Shown: in pieces, positions 48,171-60,100 of the stretch
Numbering within the stretch: position 1 is the first letter of the stretch
Layout of the letters: every line of letters begins with the position of its first letter
NCBI GenBank assembly: GCA_013399855.1
Contig: VXAY01001959.1
Location: 252,642-316,641 of the forward strand
Source of the DNA: Oxyruncus cristatus
Lineage: Eukaryota; Chordata; Aves; Passeriformes; Cotingidae
Length of the DNA stretch: 64,000 nucleotides
Direction of reading: 5' to 3'
Notes under the pieces: generated by a model
The model's input: the letters and a program-made list of their open reading frames with translations, nothing else
Databases searched by the model: none
Told to the model about the DNA's origin: nothing
Translations under genes and position numbers: made by a program

Positions 48171-50569
48171 GTTTGACTGTTTTAGCTGCATTTCCAGCGA
48201 AAACACAAAATTTTTTCCTCCAAACTAAACCATGGTGAGAACATGATGACAAATCTCTTACCTAGAGAAACCAGTGGGTGTTTTGTCTCAGTCTTTAACA
48301 GGAAAAGGTCCTTCAAGCAGTCCCACAAAATTGTGCTGATTTTTACCAAACAGCACCTGGATACAATTACCAACTAGAAGTAGGATGCTGACCAGGTGCT
48401 GGCCCTCAGCTGTGTCAACCAGGCAGCACGTGGGAAACTACTGGATAGGGAATGGGAAATGCTGAATGTGGAAAAGCTTAACAAAAACATCCAGTAGAGC
48501 TGTGAGAGGGGATTGGATTTTCCCAGCCACAAAAATGATGGTTGTATGAGATGGCCAAGCTTCAGGGATAACTGAAAGGGGGCAGCTGGGGGCATTTTGG
48601 CCAGTGAAGCCCTGCAGGGCCAGCAGCAACAAGGACTGCACCAGTAACACCAGCTAAGGCCATGGTTATCTTGGCATTGGTACTAGCAGTGCAATGTAGA
48701 GACCTAGCAAAATGAGGAGCAAAGGGGAAAAAGGTAATTAGGGGATTTCCATCAGCTTATCCCCAAAGACTTTGATAACACTCTATCCATTCTTCCATCA
48801 GATTATCCAAAAAGGTTTTCACAACATATTATCCATGCTTTCTGGAAGGCCAAGTGGAAAAATGGAAAACGTTTTGACTGTTTGTGGAGAGTGAAAAGCA
48901 GGAGAGGGGAGAGAAATGCCTTTGTGCTTCCTATCCTTTCTCTATGATTGACTGGGAAGATCAGGGAAAGGAGCCTGTGTGAGAAGGGGTTAACTGGAGC
49001 AATGGGTATACTAGAGAGAATAAAAAATATATTAGACAGAATAAAAAACTTCTCCCAGCCCTGTCAACAAGCTGAGGAGCACAGACTTTGTTTAAGGTGC
49101 TTGCAGACGCCAGTGTGCTGCTTATCCAGCTTTCAGTAATGTTAGTGCTGGAAAAGCTCTGCGTTTTCCTGTGATATCTGCCTGTGCCACCTGACAAACC
49201 ACTAATCAGGGAGTGACAGAGTTACAGGGCAAGAAATGTGCCAGCTCCGGTATTTTCATGGCTCTTTTGAAAGGTTTGGCAGGTGGAGAGGATGTGGAGC
49301 AGCACAGCGATTAATGTGAGCAAAGTGGAGAGACTATAAAAATAGAGGCATTTTATGATGCTTTCCTGAGAAGAGGCATGTCAGTTATGAAATGGGAGGC
49401 AGGGAGTGCCTTAGAAACGGAAAAGCTTTGAGAAAATTCATTCTGGATTTGAGGGCCGGGTGTAAAAATAGCTCAGGCAAACGGCATCTTCCTCGTGTTT
49501 CTCAGAAATTCTTATTTTGCCCTTTTGTGCTGGTGCGAGGCCTCCTCACCCAGGTGTGCACAGGAGAGACAGACACACCAAAACACTCATTGCAGAAATA
49601 GTCGGCTCGTAGTCGCTTCTAGACAGACCCACCCAGCATTTTGTCTGCACCTTGCACATGTCACCCCCTGACACTGCTCCGGGAGATGCTCCTCAGGCCC
49701 CTCATTAGCGCTGGGAAAAGGCTCAGGGACATCTCAGCAAACACCCAGCGGAGCTGAGCAGAAAGGAGCCTCAGGGAATGCCAGGCTGGGCGAAGGAGTG
49801 GGATCAGAGCTTTTAATCTGAGTTCTGAAGTTTTACAACGCTGCTGAAATCCCCGAAAACAACCCAAAGGGAGCTTCCACGAAGGACTTCACTGGCGAGT
49901 GTGTGGCAGTCAATAAACACCTCTTACTGCTTCTTTAGTCTTCATTCCTTAACTCCAGACTCACTTCCAGGGCTGTTGCTCATAACTGGCTGGTCTCCTT
50001 GCTGAATATGACGTTTAGGACTCCAGATTTCTGGAGATAAGGAAGGGATGCCACTGATTGCAGCAAAGGAAAATGTTTCAGGGCCCCTCACTCTTGTTAT
50101 TTTGTGGGCAGATTCATAACACATAGAACAAGAGACCTATTTTTTCAATTTTTTTATCTTTTTTTTATTCTGTTTTTTTTGATTGATTGTTTTCTCTTCC
50201 TCTACAGCATTGTTTTGGTGATGAATAGTTCCAATTCTTTTTTATTCTCTACTGGAAAACTTTGAGAAGTTAATCCCCGGTGCTTTGATCTGATGTGACC
50301 TACCTGTCATAGTCCTTGTCCACAAACACATCCCACTTTCATGTTGAGAGGACTCCTGATGTTTTCTGCTGGTATCTTTTGTCTTCACTGTAATCAAGCA
50401 GAAGAAACCTTTAGCTGTGTATGGACTCTGAGAAACACCCCAGCTTCTTATTTTCTCAAAGAAAATAATATACCTGATCCAAAACACAGGGCTTTATTTT
50501 ACCAGCAGGAAGGGTCTGGTACAATTTGGTTCCTTCTTTACCTTTTTCGCTCTAAGCTCTGCTCCCACT
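48171..50569. other. Unique non-coding DNA
   Basis: No gene or named repeat recognised. T-rich low-complexity sequence lies at 50139-50190. Small open frames are scattered on both strands. Confidence 0.55.
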
Positions 50570-50818
50570 GGGGGAAATGGTCTTAAATTGCACCAGAGGA
50601 GGTTCAGGTTGGGGGTCAGGGAAGATTTCTTCACTGAGTGAGTGGTAAAGCACTGGAAGGGGATGCCCAGGGCAGTGGGGAATCACCATCCCTGGAAGTG
50701 TCCAAAAAAAGAATGGACATGACACTCCGTGACACGGTTCAGTGGGAATGGTGGGATTCAAAGGCTGAACTTGATGGTCTTGGAGATCTTTTTCAACCTT
50801 AATGATTCTTTGGCTCTG
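50570..50818 (+). mobile_element. CR1 LINE 3' end
   Basis: 'gaggaggttcaggttggg' (50596), 'gatttcttcactgagtgagt' (50625), 'gcccagggcagtggggaat' (50665), 'atggacatgacactccgtga' (50713), 'cttgatggtcttggagatc' (50770) and tail 'aatgattctttggctctg'. Same CR1 type as 25.5 and 44.3 kb. An 'aaaaaaag' interruption lies at 50703. Confidence 0.9.
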
Positions 50819-50984
50819 TGTTTTCCCCCATGAGGGATTGCTGATGGTTTGACTGTGCTGAGAGCTCACCATTGCACATCACACCTCATCACCAACCCGC
50901 TGCAACCCCTCGAACATCTGGAAAGGAGTGGATGGGAAAGGAATCTCTTGAATGCCTGGAAAGGAGAGAAACGGGAGGTATAAT

Positions 50985-51200
50985 TTGTCTGGAGTTTCAA
51001 AAAATCTTCAGCAAAGTCCTTCACAGAAGGTTTTGTGGGAACTAAGCAGTCGTGAGGTGAGGGGTAAAGGTCTGCTGGGGATTAGAAACCAGCTCTGAGA
51101 GGCAGAAAACAAAGAGCAGAAATAAATGGTCGATTTTCAGGCTGGGGAAAGGTCAACGCTGAGGTTCAGTGAGTCTTGGAGACACTTCAAGGACAACACT
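50985..51200 (+). mobile_element. CR1 LINE ORF2 fragment, reverse-transcriptase core, decayed
   Basis: 'agcaaagtccttcacagaag' (51011) corresponds to the CR1 RT stretch FSKAFDTV-H. 'ggcagaaaacaaagagcaga' and 'aataaatggtcgattttcagg' (51101-51142) correspond to the R-QRV-INGQFS region before the catalytic block. Several stops are present. It lies ~170 bp downstream of a sense CR1 3' end but upstream in CR1 order, so it is a separate, older insertion. Confidence 0.65.
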
Positions 51201-51559
51201 TCCTGAACATGTAATTTACCAACAAACTGAAATAAGCAGCAGAGATTCTAATATAGATGGCATTTGGTGAGTGGCCTTTTCCACGCAGACTTGGACGTGC
51301 AGGTCGAGACCTCAATTTCCCTCCTCTCTGCTCCAAGGTTTGTAGGCACCAGACATATCATTTCAAGCTCCCAAGTGATCTGTTGAGATTGGAGCTTTTG
51401 GGAATACTTGAGGAAAGAGCAAAGACGTAGCAAGTTTGCAGGCTCTCGAGCTGCAAACTTTAAATGAAGTCCAGAGGGGCTCTCATCTTTTATTACACAC
51501 AATTCGTTCAGTTGGACTCACAGTGTGTGACCCTTTAGTAAGTAAGGCCTCTGCAGTTA

Positions 51560-51608
51560 ATATAATAACTCTGAAATATAATAACCCTGAAATATAATAG
51601 CTCTGAAA
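51560..51608. repeat. Three-copy ~16-bp tandem repeat
   Basis: The unit 'aatataataactctga' recurs three times with small changes ('aaccctga', 'agctctga'). Confidence 0.8.
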
Positions 51609-52936
51609 GAAAGAGAAATGAGAAAAAAAGCACCTGGAAAAAACCCCAATTTCTCTCAGCAACACATTTTACAGAATGATCAAAGAGCAGATTTGAACAT
51701 GCATTTTCTTATTACTAAATTAAAACCATCAATATCTTTCTTCCCCCTGCCCCCAAAATAAACTCTGCATTCTTTGCAATGTCTCGCAGAAGAGTTAATT
51801 TTGGGATGTTGGTTATCTTAGTCCAAAGCAACTACATTTGGATAGGTGGAAATTAAAGCATAATTAATGTATATTGTTATTTTTTCTGTAATCCCTTCCT
51901 TGACAAGACCACGGGTAGGAGTCTCATTGCAGAACACTGACTAAAACTGCTGGAAATGCTGAATGAATGGACAAGCTTATTTTAGCTACATATTTTTCAG
52001 AGTGGAAGCAGGGGGCTCTGCTTTGCATTCTTTGCAAGCAGTTTCAAGGTAAAATATTGTCCATGAATACATTCATAGATGCTCTTGGAAAGAGGGGCAG
52101 ACAGAGAATAAATGAGCTGCCAGGATTGTATCATGACACTTCTCTGGAGGAATATTTTAGCCCTAAAACTGATTCCCGTGACAAAAGTCAAAGCACACTC
52201 GTCACGTGGAAAACTCTGGTTGTCACGGGAGTAATGGAGCACCTGAGCAAGGGAAGGTCAAATACCTCTGTACTTTCTGGGAGGTGTGTGAGTATGAGAA
52301 TAAAATGTGTCAAACTTCAAGGTTAACGTGTTCCACATCTTCTTTTATGGGGAAAAGGACAAAACATAATCCAAATGCAGAGAGCAGGGCTGCAACCCCT
52401 CTGTCTGCATGAATTTTGTTGAACAAAGGTCAGTTTTAGAAGCCAGATTTTCTCCTCCCGAGGTGAAGAAGAATTTTGTGCTTCGTTTTAGTGTAAAGTG
52501 GTGATGCAACTCATTTTGGTGCAACTGCCAGGACCAACAGGGCAAGTCTGGAAATCATTGTGTACAAATCCTACTCTGAACAAATTGAACATAAAAAAAA
52601 AGAGAAAAATCATTATTTATCAGTCTGGCAGTTCCAAATGTTACCCAGTTGTATTTTTATGGCAAATGGATACTTGTTTACTCCTGGGCATTTGGAACAT
52701 CCAACCCCCAACATTGTCAAATATTGGGAAAAACCTTATTTGTTATTAAAGATGAAACTGGAAATTTTGATTTAAGGTCAAAATCCCCTGATATGCTGCA
52801 TTCTACTGCCACAGAGCAGGTCAGGATTTGGGCACTGGCCATGGTAGGGCTCCGCCAGCACCGAAAAATAGGCTTTTTCTCTTTAATGTTTAAATCACCT
52901 CTATTCCTTCTTCCTATGGATTGAGAATTGCCTGAT

Positions 52937-52969
52937 TTTTTCTCTTTTTTTCTCTTTTTTTTTTTTCCT
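52937..52969. repeat. T/C pyrimidine tract
   Basis: T-runs separated by 'ctc' units, ending in an 11-12 base T-run and CC. Confidence 0.85.
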
Positions 52970-53263
52970 TTCAATTAAGAAAAGGGAATTTTAACAATCT
53001 GTAGAACGTATGCAGTACCGCCATGGCAAGGTCATCCCATCAGGGGTCCTCCTTGCAGGATGGAGCTTTGAGAAAAGGGTATTTCTCCACTTTCATGGAA
53101 GAAGGAAACTAAAAAGTGAGACTCTTTTTAAAAACAGGGTTTTGAATAGGTTACTCCAGCAGGTCTCTGATGAACAGAAATGGCTGTACATTGATTTTTA
53201 ATGAAAAAATACTGCTTTATCCTGGCTAGGCCATATTCTACAGAGGGCACCTGCCCTGCGTGG

Positions 53264-53320
53264 TTATATTACAGCTCATTAATTATATTACAGCTCATTA
53301 ATTATATTACAACTCATTAA
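53264..53320. repeat. Three-copy 19-bp tandem repeat
   Basis: Units at 53264-53282, 53283-53301 and 53302-53320 read 'ttatattacagctcattaa'. The first two are identical and the third differs by one base, so expansion is recent. Confidence 0.95.
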
Positions 53321-54308
53321 TCTCTTTCTTTCATTCAGAATACAAACAACATAACATTTTAATGTTCTGTGTTTGTCACATGTGCTTAATAAGGTTTTTT
53401 ATCACTTTCTCAAGAATAAATATGCCATGACTTTTGCTTCTGAGATAGATAAATTAACCAAAGTGTTTTCCCCTATTTTTCCTTTTATTTTTCTAATTAA
53501 CACTGGAGGAGAAATACACCTGAGGTAAATATAATTCCACTCTATTCTTAATACTAGGAAAGGATTTCATTACTTCTAAACTCATTAAGCCCAGTCCTTA
53601 CTAAAATATGCAGGTTGCTCATTATGTCATGGAAAATAACATTCTTGTTTTATTACCAGTTTCATTTCTATGGGTAGCACAGGCAGACCTAATTACATTA
53701 GTTTTGTCCTAGGCTGCATTTTCATCTGACTCTGCTTGATACTTATTATTTTCAGCTTATTGTAAACTCTGTCACAAGTGAGAGAAGTCCCAGCAACTTG
53801 AAGTGATAGGTGGTTCTAGACCAGACATTAAATGGGGTTTGCACTCCCCTAAAGTTCTGACTGTCACAGCAGAAATGTTTTGCTTTGAATTAGAAGGTCC
53901 CATATTGTGAAAATAATTTTGGGGCATCTGAGCATTCTGTGGCAAACATGTAAACTAAACCAAGCAAAGCCTTGAAAAGATTTTCTGTCTTGCCTGAAAA
54001 GCTTTGGAATCATTGACAATTTATACAGCTATGTCGTCTGAAGTATTTAGGGATGAGTTTGCTTTTCTTATATTCTTATAAATGTGTTCCTGTATCCTTA
54101 TGCCATGGGAAACATCCTATAAGGAAGGATCCTGCTTAAAATCAAGAAAAATCAGGCCACTGTGGCCCTGACTAAGAGTTTAATAGTCATTAAATATCTT
54201 CCCTGAATAGCAGGTCTCATTTCTCTCTCAGTGGTACATCAAGAGGAGGATTGGACAAAAGTGAACACAGCAGTGATGAAAGATAAATGGGACACTTGAG
54301 TGTTTCTA

Positions 54309-54560
54309 GAACCATGGAATGGCTTGAGTTGGAAGAGGCCTTAAAAAGCCACATCATTCCAACCCCCTGCCACTAGCCCAGGTTGCTCCAAGCCCCGTCC
54401 AACCCGGCCTTGGACACTTCCAGGGATGGGGCAGCCACAGCTTCTCTGGGCAGCCAGAGCCTCACCACCCTCTGAGTAAAGAATTTCCTCCTGACATCTA
54501 ATCTAAACCTCTCCTTTTATAGTTTAAAACTGTTCCCCCTTGTCCTGTCACTATAAACCA
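54309..54560 (-). mobile_element. CR1 LINE 3' end, antisense
   Basis: 'aaccatggaatggcttgag', 'ttggaagaggccttaaa', 'ccactagcccaggttgctcc' (54370), 'cacttccagggatggggcag' (54413), 'gtaaagaatttcctcctgac' (54476) and 'cccccttgtcctgtcac' (54535). It faces the sense CR1-tailed repeat at 54703-54917, making an inverted pair. Confidence 0.92.
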
Positions 54561-54702
54561 AAGGGCTCTTCTCAAATTAGAATTGAGCAATGAACCATCT
54601 GAAGACACAGTTCAATTGACTCAAGCTAAGCTAATAAATCGCAATATTTCTACCAGTGGCAGTACTTCCTTTTCTAAATGCACAGTCTGCTAAATTGTTG
54701 CT

Positions 54703-54917
54703 AACTGCTGCAGTGGCTCCATTATTTCCCACAGATTTGGGAGACTTATTTGGATCTATGTGGCTGCCCCTGGATCCCTGGAAGTGTCCAAGGCCAGGTC
54801 GGACGGGGCTTGGAGCAACCTGGGCTAGTGGAAGGTGTCCCTGCCCATGGCAGGGGGTGGCATTGGATGAGCTTTAAGGTCCTTTCCAACCCAAACCATT
54901 CTGTAATTCTGTATTTC
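54703..54917 (+). mobile_element. Composite repeat copy 1: unknown head fused to CR1 3' tail
   Basis: The tail (54760-54917) is a standard CR1 3' end: 'gtggctgcccctggatccc', 'gtccctgcccatggcaggg', 'ctttccaacccaaaccatt' and 'ctgtaattctgtatttc'. In ordinary copies the tail is preceded by 'aggttgcccagagaagct'. Here a different head precedes it (54703-54759, including 'cagtggctccattatttccc' and 'cagatttgggagacttattt'). The same head, about 82% identical by eye over 57 bp, joins CR1 at the same base in the minus-strand copy at 63.1 kb. Homology seems to extend further 5', with gaps, to about 54640. The nature of the head is unknown; I saw no clear Pol III A or B box. Confidence 0.8.
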
Positions 54918-56249
54918 TCTGAAGCAAAGGTTTCATCTGATGAATAGAAATTATCAGTGCAGATTGAACTTCCACATTTTAACACACCCTGACATACACA
55001 GAGCCAGTGCAAGTGAATATTCATCAGCATCAGCTCATCCAGCTCCAATCACAACTCATTTAAGACTCAAAGGAACAGGTGATTTCTGCCTTTGTTATGA
55101 AGAAAGAGCAATCACATTAGAGAGCTTTCTCATTCTCGCAGTAATGAGCTTGAGCTGACATTTAGGGAAGTGTTTTTGTGTCTCCCATAACAAGGCTGTT
55201 TGTACATTTGCTAATGGAAGCCGCACAAAGGTACACAGCACAAGTAGCTACTTCTTGATTTTTTTTCTATGAGCTGAAAGTGAGTTAAATGTTAAATTAT
55301 AGTAATTGTGAGCTGCTTTAGTATTGCCTATTATGCACTAGGCTTCATTTCAGAGATGGCTTTCCCTTAACTGCAGGGGAATTCTGAAGCTGTTCCACTA
55401 CACTGCTCTAACAGGCCGGAGTGTTCAGGGATTGCCAAGTTTCACAGTCGAACCTCCAGCAGAAAGAGTCTCCAGGAACAAATACGTACATTCTTTTCAG
55501 TTTGTATCTGGAGAAATTAGGGCTCAGGAGAACAAGAAGGTTTGTCCTGCTCAGGGGCAGAGGAAGAGACAGAGAATGTGGGATGTTTTCCCACGTGGTT
55601 TCCTTACCCATGCCATAATGGGTAAGGAAAGGAAGCCGTTTCCACACTGCCCATTAAAGCTGAATGAAAATCTTTAAAGGGAAAGAAAATGTAGAAGTAA
55701 GCTTTTAAAAGCTTTAAATACTCATGGACTGAACTGAAATAGAAACACTTTACCTAAGATCCCACGTATACCTTCTGGAGGGTAAAAGCTGTGAGTAGCC
55801 AGTGTGAGACTGCTGGTGAATTTAGACATGGTAACACTCTATAAAATGTATTATTATATTATTATTATTTTGTATAATCATTTCTGAACTTTTAAAAAGT
55901 GTACATTTATGAAAAAGACATATGTGATCACGCAGCAGCATGGAGAACAGGCACACAGAGCTGCTGGTAAAGTTGTGGAACACATTTACCTCATTTAAGT
56001 CACATCTAAAGATAACACAAGCTACTGGATCTATTGATTTTATTTTAGAAGGGCAATGATTTACAACTCCATCAAGGTCACTGACATAAGCAGTGGGAGT
56101 GCACCGATGAAACGTGGGGATGACAAAAGATCAGAGGTTGTCACTGTAGAGTAGCACGCAGAAAAACAGGATTAAAAAACTGGGATGAAGTGAAATTTAG
56201 TAGGAAAAACTACCAAGCTGCATAACAAGAATGTCTGCTGCTAATAAAA
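54918..56249. other. Unique A+T-rich non-coding DNA
   Basis: Nothing recognisable. A short ATT-type run lies at 55850-55868. Confidence 0.6.
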
Positions 56250-57163
56250 GACATGATACCAGCAAGGAAGGTGCAGCCCACGGAGAAGAACCCCTGCAAG
56301 AGCAGAGTTCCTTGCAGGACCGAGGCCCCTTGGGGGACTCAGGCTGGAGCCATAGGTCGCAGAAGGACTGCACCATGTTTAGAGACACACCCTGGAGCAG
56401 TTTATGAGGAACTGCAGTCCAGGGAATGCTGGATAAGTTCCTGAGGGACTGCCTCCCATGGAGGGATCCCATGCTGAAGGAGGGGAAGAGTGTGAGGAGG
56501 AAGGAGCAGCAGAGACAATAAGACGACATTCCAACTGCCTGGGCAGGGGCAGAGGAGGGGCAGGACTGAGCTCTGCTCTGAGGGGACCAGGGACAGCACC
56601 CAGGGAAGGGCTGGAGCTGTGCCAGGGCAGGGTCAGGTTGGATCTCAGGACAAGGTTCTTCCCCAGAGGGTGGTTGGCACTGACCAGGCTCCCCAGGGCA
56701 GTGGGCACAGCCCCAAGGCTGCCAGAGCTCCAGGAGGGTTGGGATGATCCTCTGGGGCACAGGGTGGCTGAGGGTTGGACTGGATGGTTCTTGTGGATCC
56801 CTTCCAACTCAGCATATTCTGGGATTCTGGGATGTGTTACGAACTGACTGAAAACCCCATTCCCTGTTTTCCTGCCCCACTTGGGCAGAGGAGATGGAAG
56901 AGTCAGGAGTGAAGCTGAGCCTGGGAAGAAGGGCTGATGGGAGGGAGGGGTTTTTAGTTTTGTTGTATTTGTAATTGGCAATCAACATGGATACTTTCCC
57001 CAGTCAAAACTGACTGTTTTGCCCACGTCAGTAAGAGGTAAGAGGTCTCCCTGTCCTCAACTTCACCCAGGAGAGCTTTCCAACATGTTCTCTCCCCTGT
57101 CCTGCTGATGGAGGAGTGGCTTGGTGGGCACCTGGTGACCAGCCAAGGTCAACCCACCCCACT
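56250..57163 (+). mobile_element. Old ERV-type LTR, interrupted by a CR1
   Basis: The two flanks of a CR1 together follow, from memory, a common avian ERV LTR. Left (56250-56540): 'ggtgcagcccacggagaag', 'gagggactgcctcccatgg', 'gaggggaagagtgtgaggag' and 'gaaggagcagcagagacaat'. Right (56833-57163): 'gttacgaactgactg', 'gagtgaagctgagcctggga', 'actgttttgcccacgtcag', 'ctctcccctgtcctgctgat' and 'ggtgggcacctggtgaccag', ending 'ccaaggtcaaccca'. It has no coding sequence, and the usual polyadenylation signal upstream of 'actgttttgccc' looks mutated. No internal retroviral region adjoins, so it is probably a solo LTR. The left boundary is uncertain and the family (ERVL-like by memory) is unverified. Confidence 0.7.
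56541..56835 (+). mobile_element. CR1 LINE 3' end nested inside the LTR
   Basis: 'ggggcagaggaggggcagg' (56545), 'ctggagctgtgccagggc' (56611), 'gttggatctcaggacaagg' (56636), 'agagggtggttggcactgac' (56666), 'gactggatggttcttgtgg' (56778) and tail 'attctgggattctgggatg'. It separates LTR text that would otherwise be continuous ('gcagagacaa' on the left, 'gaactgac' on the right), so it inserted into the LTR. It is very similar to 17195-17505. Confidence 0.92.
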
Positions 57164-60100
57164 GTCATCAGCAAGAGCTATCACATTATTTCTGAGTGAG
57201 AGAAGCAGACTTAAGAAGACTTTCACTTTAGGCACTTAGATGACTCTTGATCTCATAAGAACTCATTTATATCAGAGTGTGATCAATGCAGGGGAGTTTC
57301 AGAGGAAAAGCTTTAAAGGCCTCTCACTGGGGCTTTGTTATTGGAATGCATAAAATTTAACATGGAAATGCCTCAGAAAGCATCTTCTGACTTTTCTAGC
57401 CTTTCTCTTACCAGGAAAAGGTAAAGAGCTCATTAACTGTACTCATCCAACATTTCTGATGCCTTTATTGATTCACTTATTGCTATAGCAGCCTAATTAG
57501 TATGATTGATGTTGACACCTGCTACAATTAAGTGATTTTGATTCATTAGGAATGCAGAAAAATATGATTTTACAGTTCCTTTCTGAGTTTAAATAGGCAG
57601 GTTTAATTTTTTTTTCCAAGAGAATGGGCCACTATCACCCACCCTTTAAAGTACAGGTTTACTCTAGGGATGGAAGAGTGTTTGAGGGTTAGAAATCCAG
57701 GAAAAGCTATATCAGAAATGCACAGGAAAGTTTACTGAGTTGTTAAGGATGTTTAAAAAGAGCTGAGAAACTGGGAGTGTCCAGATGAGGAAGCCACAAG
57801 TCCTTGTATGTCCTTCCTCCTAAAGGCCACAATGATTTGTGTTGTTCTTTTTATGCCAAAGGGCCCTTTGGTCTCAGCAGAACTGCAGACTCAGTTCCCT
57901 TAATAAAGTTCAACATCACAAAAAGAGCTGGAGGAGGAGACAGGTCCTTCCCCCAAAAAACCCCCAAAATCCAAACCCAACACACCATGTGCTGAATTTC
58001 TGAAACCTGAGGTGAAGAACATCAAGATCCAGGTGTGATCTCCTTCATAACATCTGCAAGATTCAACCTGGCCAGAGGAAACAGGAAGAAAAAAGTGATC
58101 CTGTGATTTTGGGGTGCTCTGGGGAAGGATCTGGTTTTAAAAATTATCTCTGAGCACAACTACAGAATAAAACCTTTGGGGATTTATACACCACAAATGA
58201 TAGACCTGTGCACTGAACACAGAGGGTCACAAGCTGTCACTGGAAGCACGTGAAGAGAAAAGGAAGCGTCACAAATATCATCTAGAAATTTAATTGCAAA
58301 GCTAAATCCTTGGTTCAGTGCTGCAGAAAAAGCAGCTCAGGGTGTTCCTAGGTCAGTAAGCCATAAAATAAGCGAGTCAGTGTTTTGTGTCTTCATTCTA
58401 ACACCCCACAAGCCCCATCTGGTGAGATCTTTTACAGTGTGTAAAAAGATGCTTCAGCCTTTTGTTGGTTTTGTTGCTTTAATTGTATTTCTTCCCTCCT
58501 GTCATTATAAACTTCATTCCTTTGCCACATCACCTTGACTATTTATTCCATAGGAATTATAATTTTCTTTGATCTCTCAAGTCAGAGGAGAATAAACCCT
58601 GTCTTCTTGAGGAGTAACCTGACATAATCCATTTACTGAGTGTCATGGACAAATTCAGTTGTCTGTGAGGAGTGGGAGAAATCCCATAGCAAGAGAACAG
58701 GAATGGGATTACCATAATATTTTGCAACAAAAGGATTCTCCCAGTGAAACCAGAACACAAAATGTGAAAGACAACATGCAGAGAAAGGTGGATCTACAGA
58801 GTCTTAAAGGAAGGAGTTTTTCATACAGGAGGACAGGGAAGCATCTCAACAACGAGATTACAATAAAATCTTGTGGGATATCAAGTAGCACCCCAGCCTT
58901 GCTCTGCAGTCTGCTGTCAAGGTGTTTTATTTCATCATTCTGTTAAATTTAAACAATATTGTCTTTTATTTTCAAACTTATTTTTAAAAATTAGTTAAAT
59001 TTATTTTTAAATTTAAATTTTTTATGTCTTTATCTTGATCGGGTCTTTACTTTCGTTTTTCTCTTATGAACATTCCCAAAAAAACCTTCTGTGGGGCAGG
59101 TTTGCCCTTAGTTACCCTTTGTGGGCTCTTTCCATTGTCTTGAAGCAGCAAAACATCTTCTTTTCTATATATCTGTATGTGTATCTATAAAAGAAACTTG
59201 AAAAAGTATAAATATCTCTCTTTATGGCTTCAGCATTGACAGTGAGTGGTTTCTCCTGAAGTTAGGAAAATGAGTTCCATTAAGGCAGCAGCCTCATTAT
59301 TGGGATGGAGCTCTGTCATTATCAAGTCACACGCCAGGTGTTCATTCCCACTCCAATTCCCTGACAAATTAGTGACTCTAAATAGTGCTCAGATGGAGCA
59401 GCTACACGGGCGCAGCCCTTCCCCCTGTGGCCGTGGCAATGGCATAGCCAGGGCTTGGCAATTCTCTTGATTTCCCATAAGTAATAAGAGGAAGAGAGTG
59501 CTACATTTCTACTGGAAGTTTATTGAGCGAGGAGGACATTAGAAGATACTTCTACCTAAATTAGCAGAGTTAGAAAGGCTCTTTCCACTTAGATACAAAT
59601 ATTCCCCCCAGGACCATGAAATGGGCTTACCTAAATTATAGGCTGCTCCCTTGCTGCTCCTCACCTTAAAATACATGCAAAGAAAAAGAGAATAAATGTT
59701 CCCTTTATGTCTACTGTAAAAAAATCCTAATTTGAGTCTACAGAACATGCATCTTTTTCTTATTATTATACTACACTTTGAAGGCTTTCAGTATTGTTGT
59801 GAAGTGGGAATGATACAACAAGGTCTACCTGCTCCAGCCAGAGCTCCCAGAGCCACCAAACCCCTGAGCTCCATCTGACTCTGACAACAGGTATCGAGAA
59901 AAAAAACATCAATATTTAATGTGTTCTTTAATATAAAGGTGAAAAACTCACAAAAGACAGTATAAAAACCAAGTGTCATCAGAAATGAGAGCACTAACAG
60001 GGTGTGCTTGAAGACTGTGCGGGGTTAAAAAAGAAAAAAAGGAGAAGGAAAACTCCAAACTGATTGTTTATGCCCTGAATTAATCAGTTCTGATTTCTAA

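Larger units (their letters stand above)
51201..54308. other. Unique A+T-rich DNA with local tandem repeats
   Basis: No gene recognised. The plus frame at 51967-52326 (119 codons) is the longest repeat-free frame here but resembles no family and lacks supporting signals. Tandem repeats at 51560 and 53264 and a pyrimidine tract at 52937 are listed separately. Confidence 0.55.

Noticed and set aside
51967..52326. Plus-strand frame of 119 codons in repeat-free DNA
   Set aside because: No recognisable domain, no start context or splice support; compatible with a chance frame. It would need conservation or transcript evidence.
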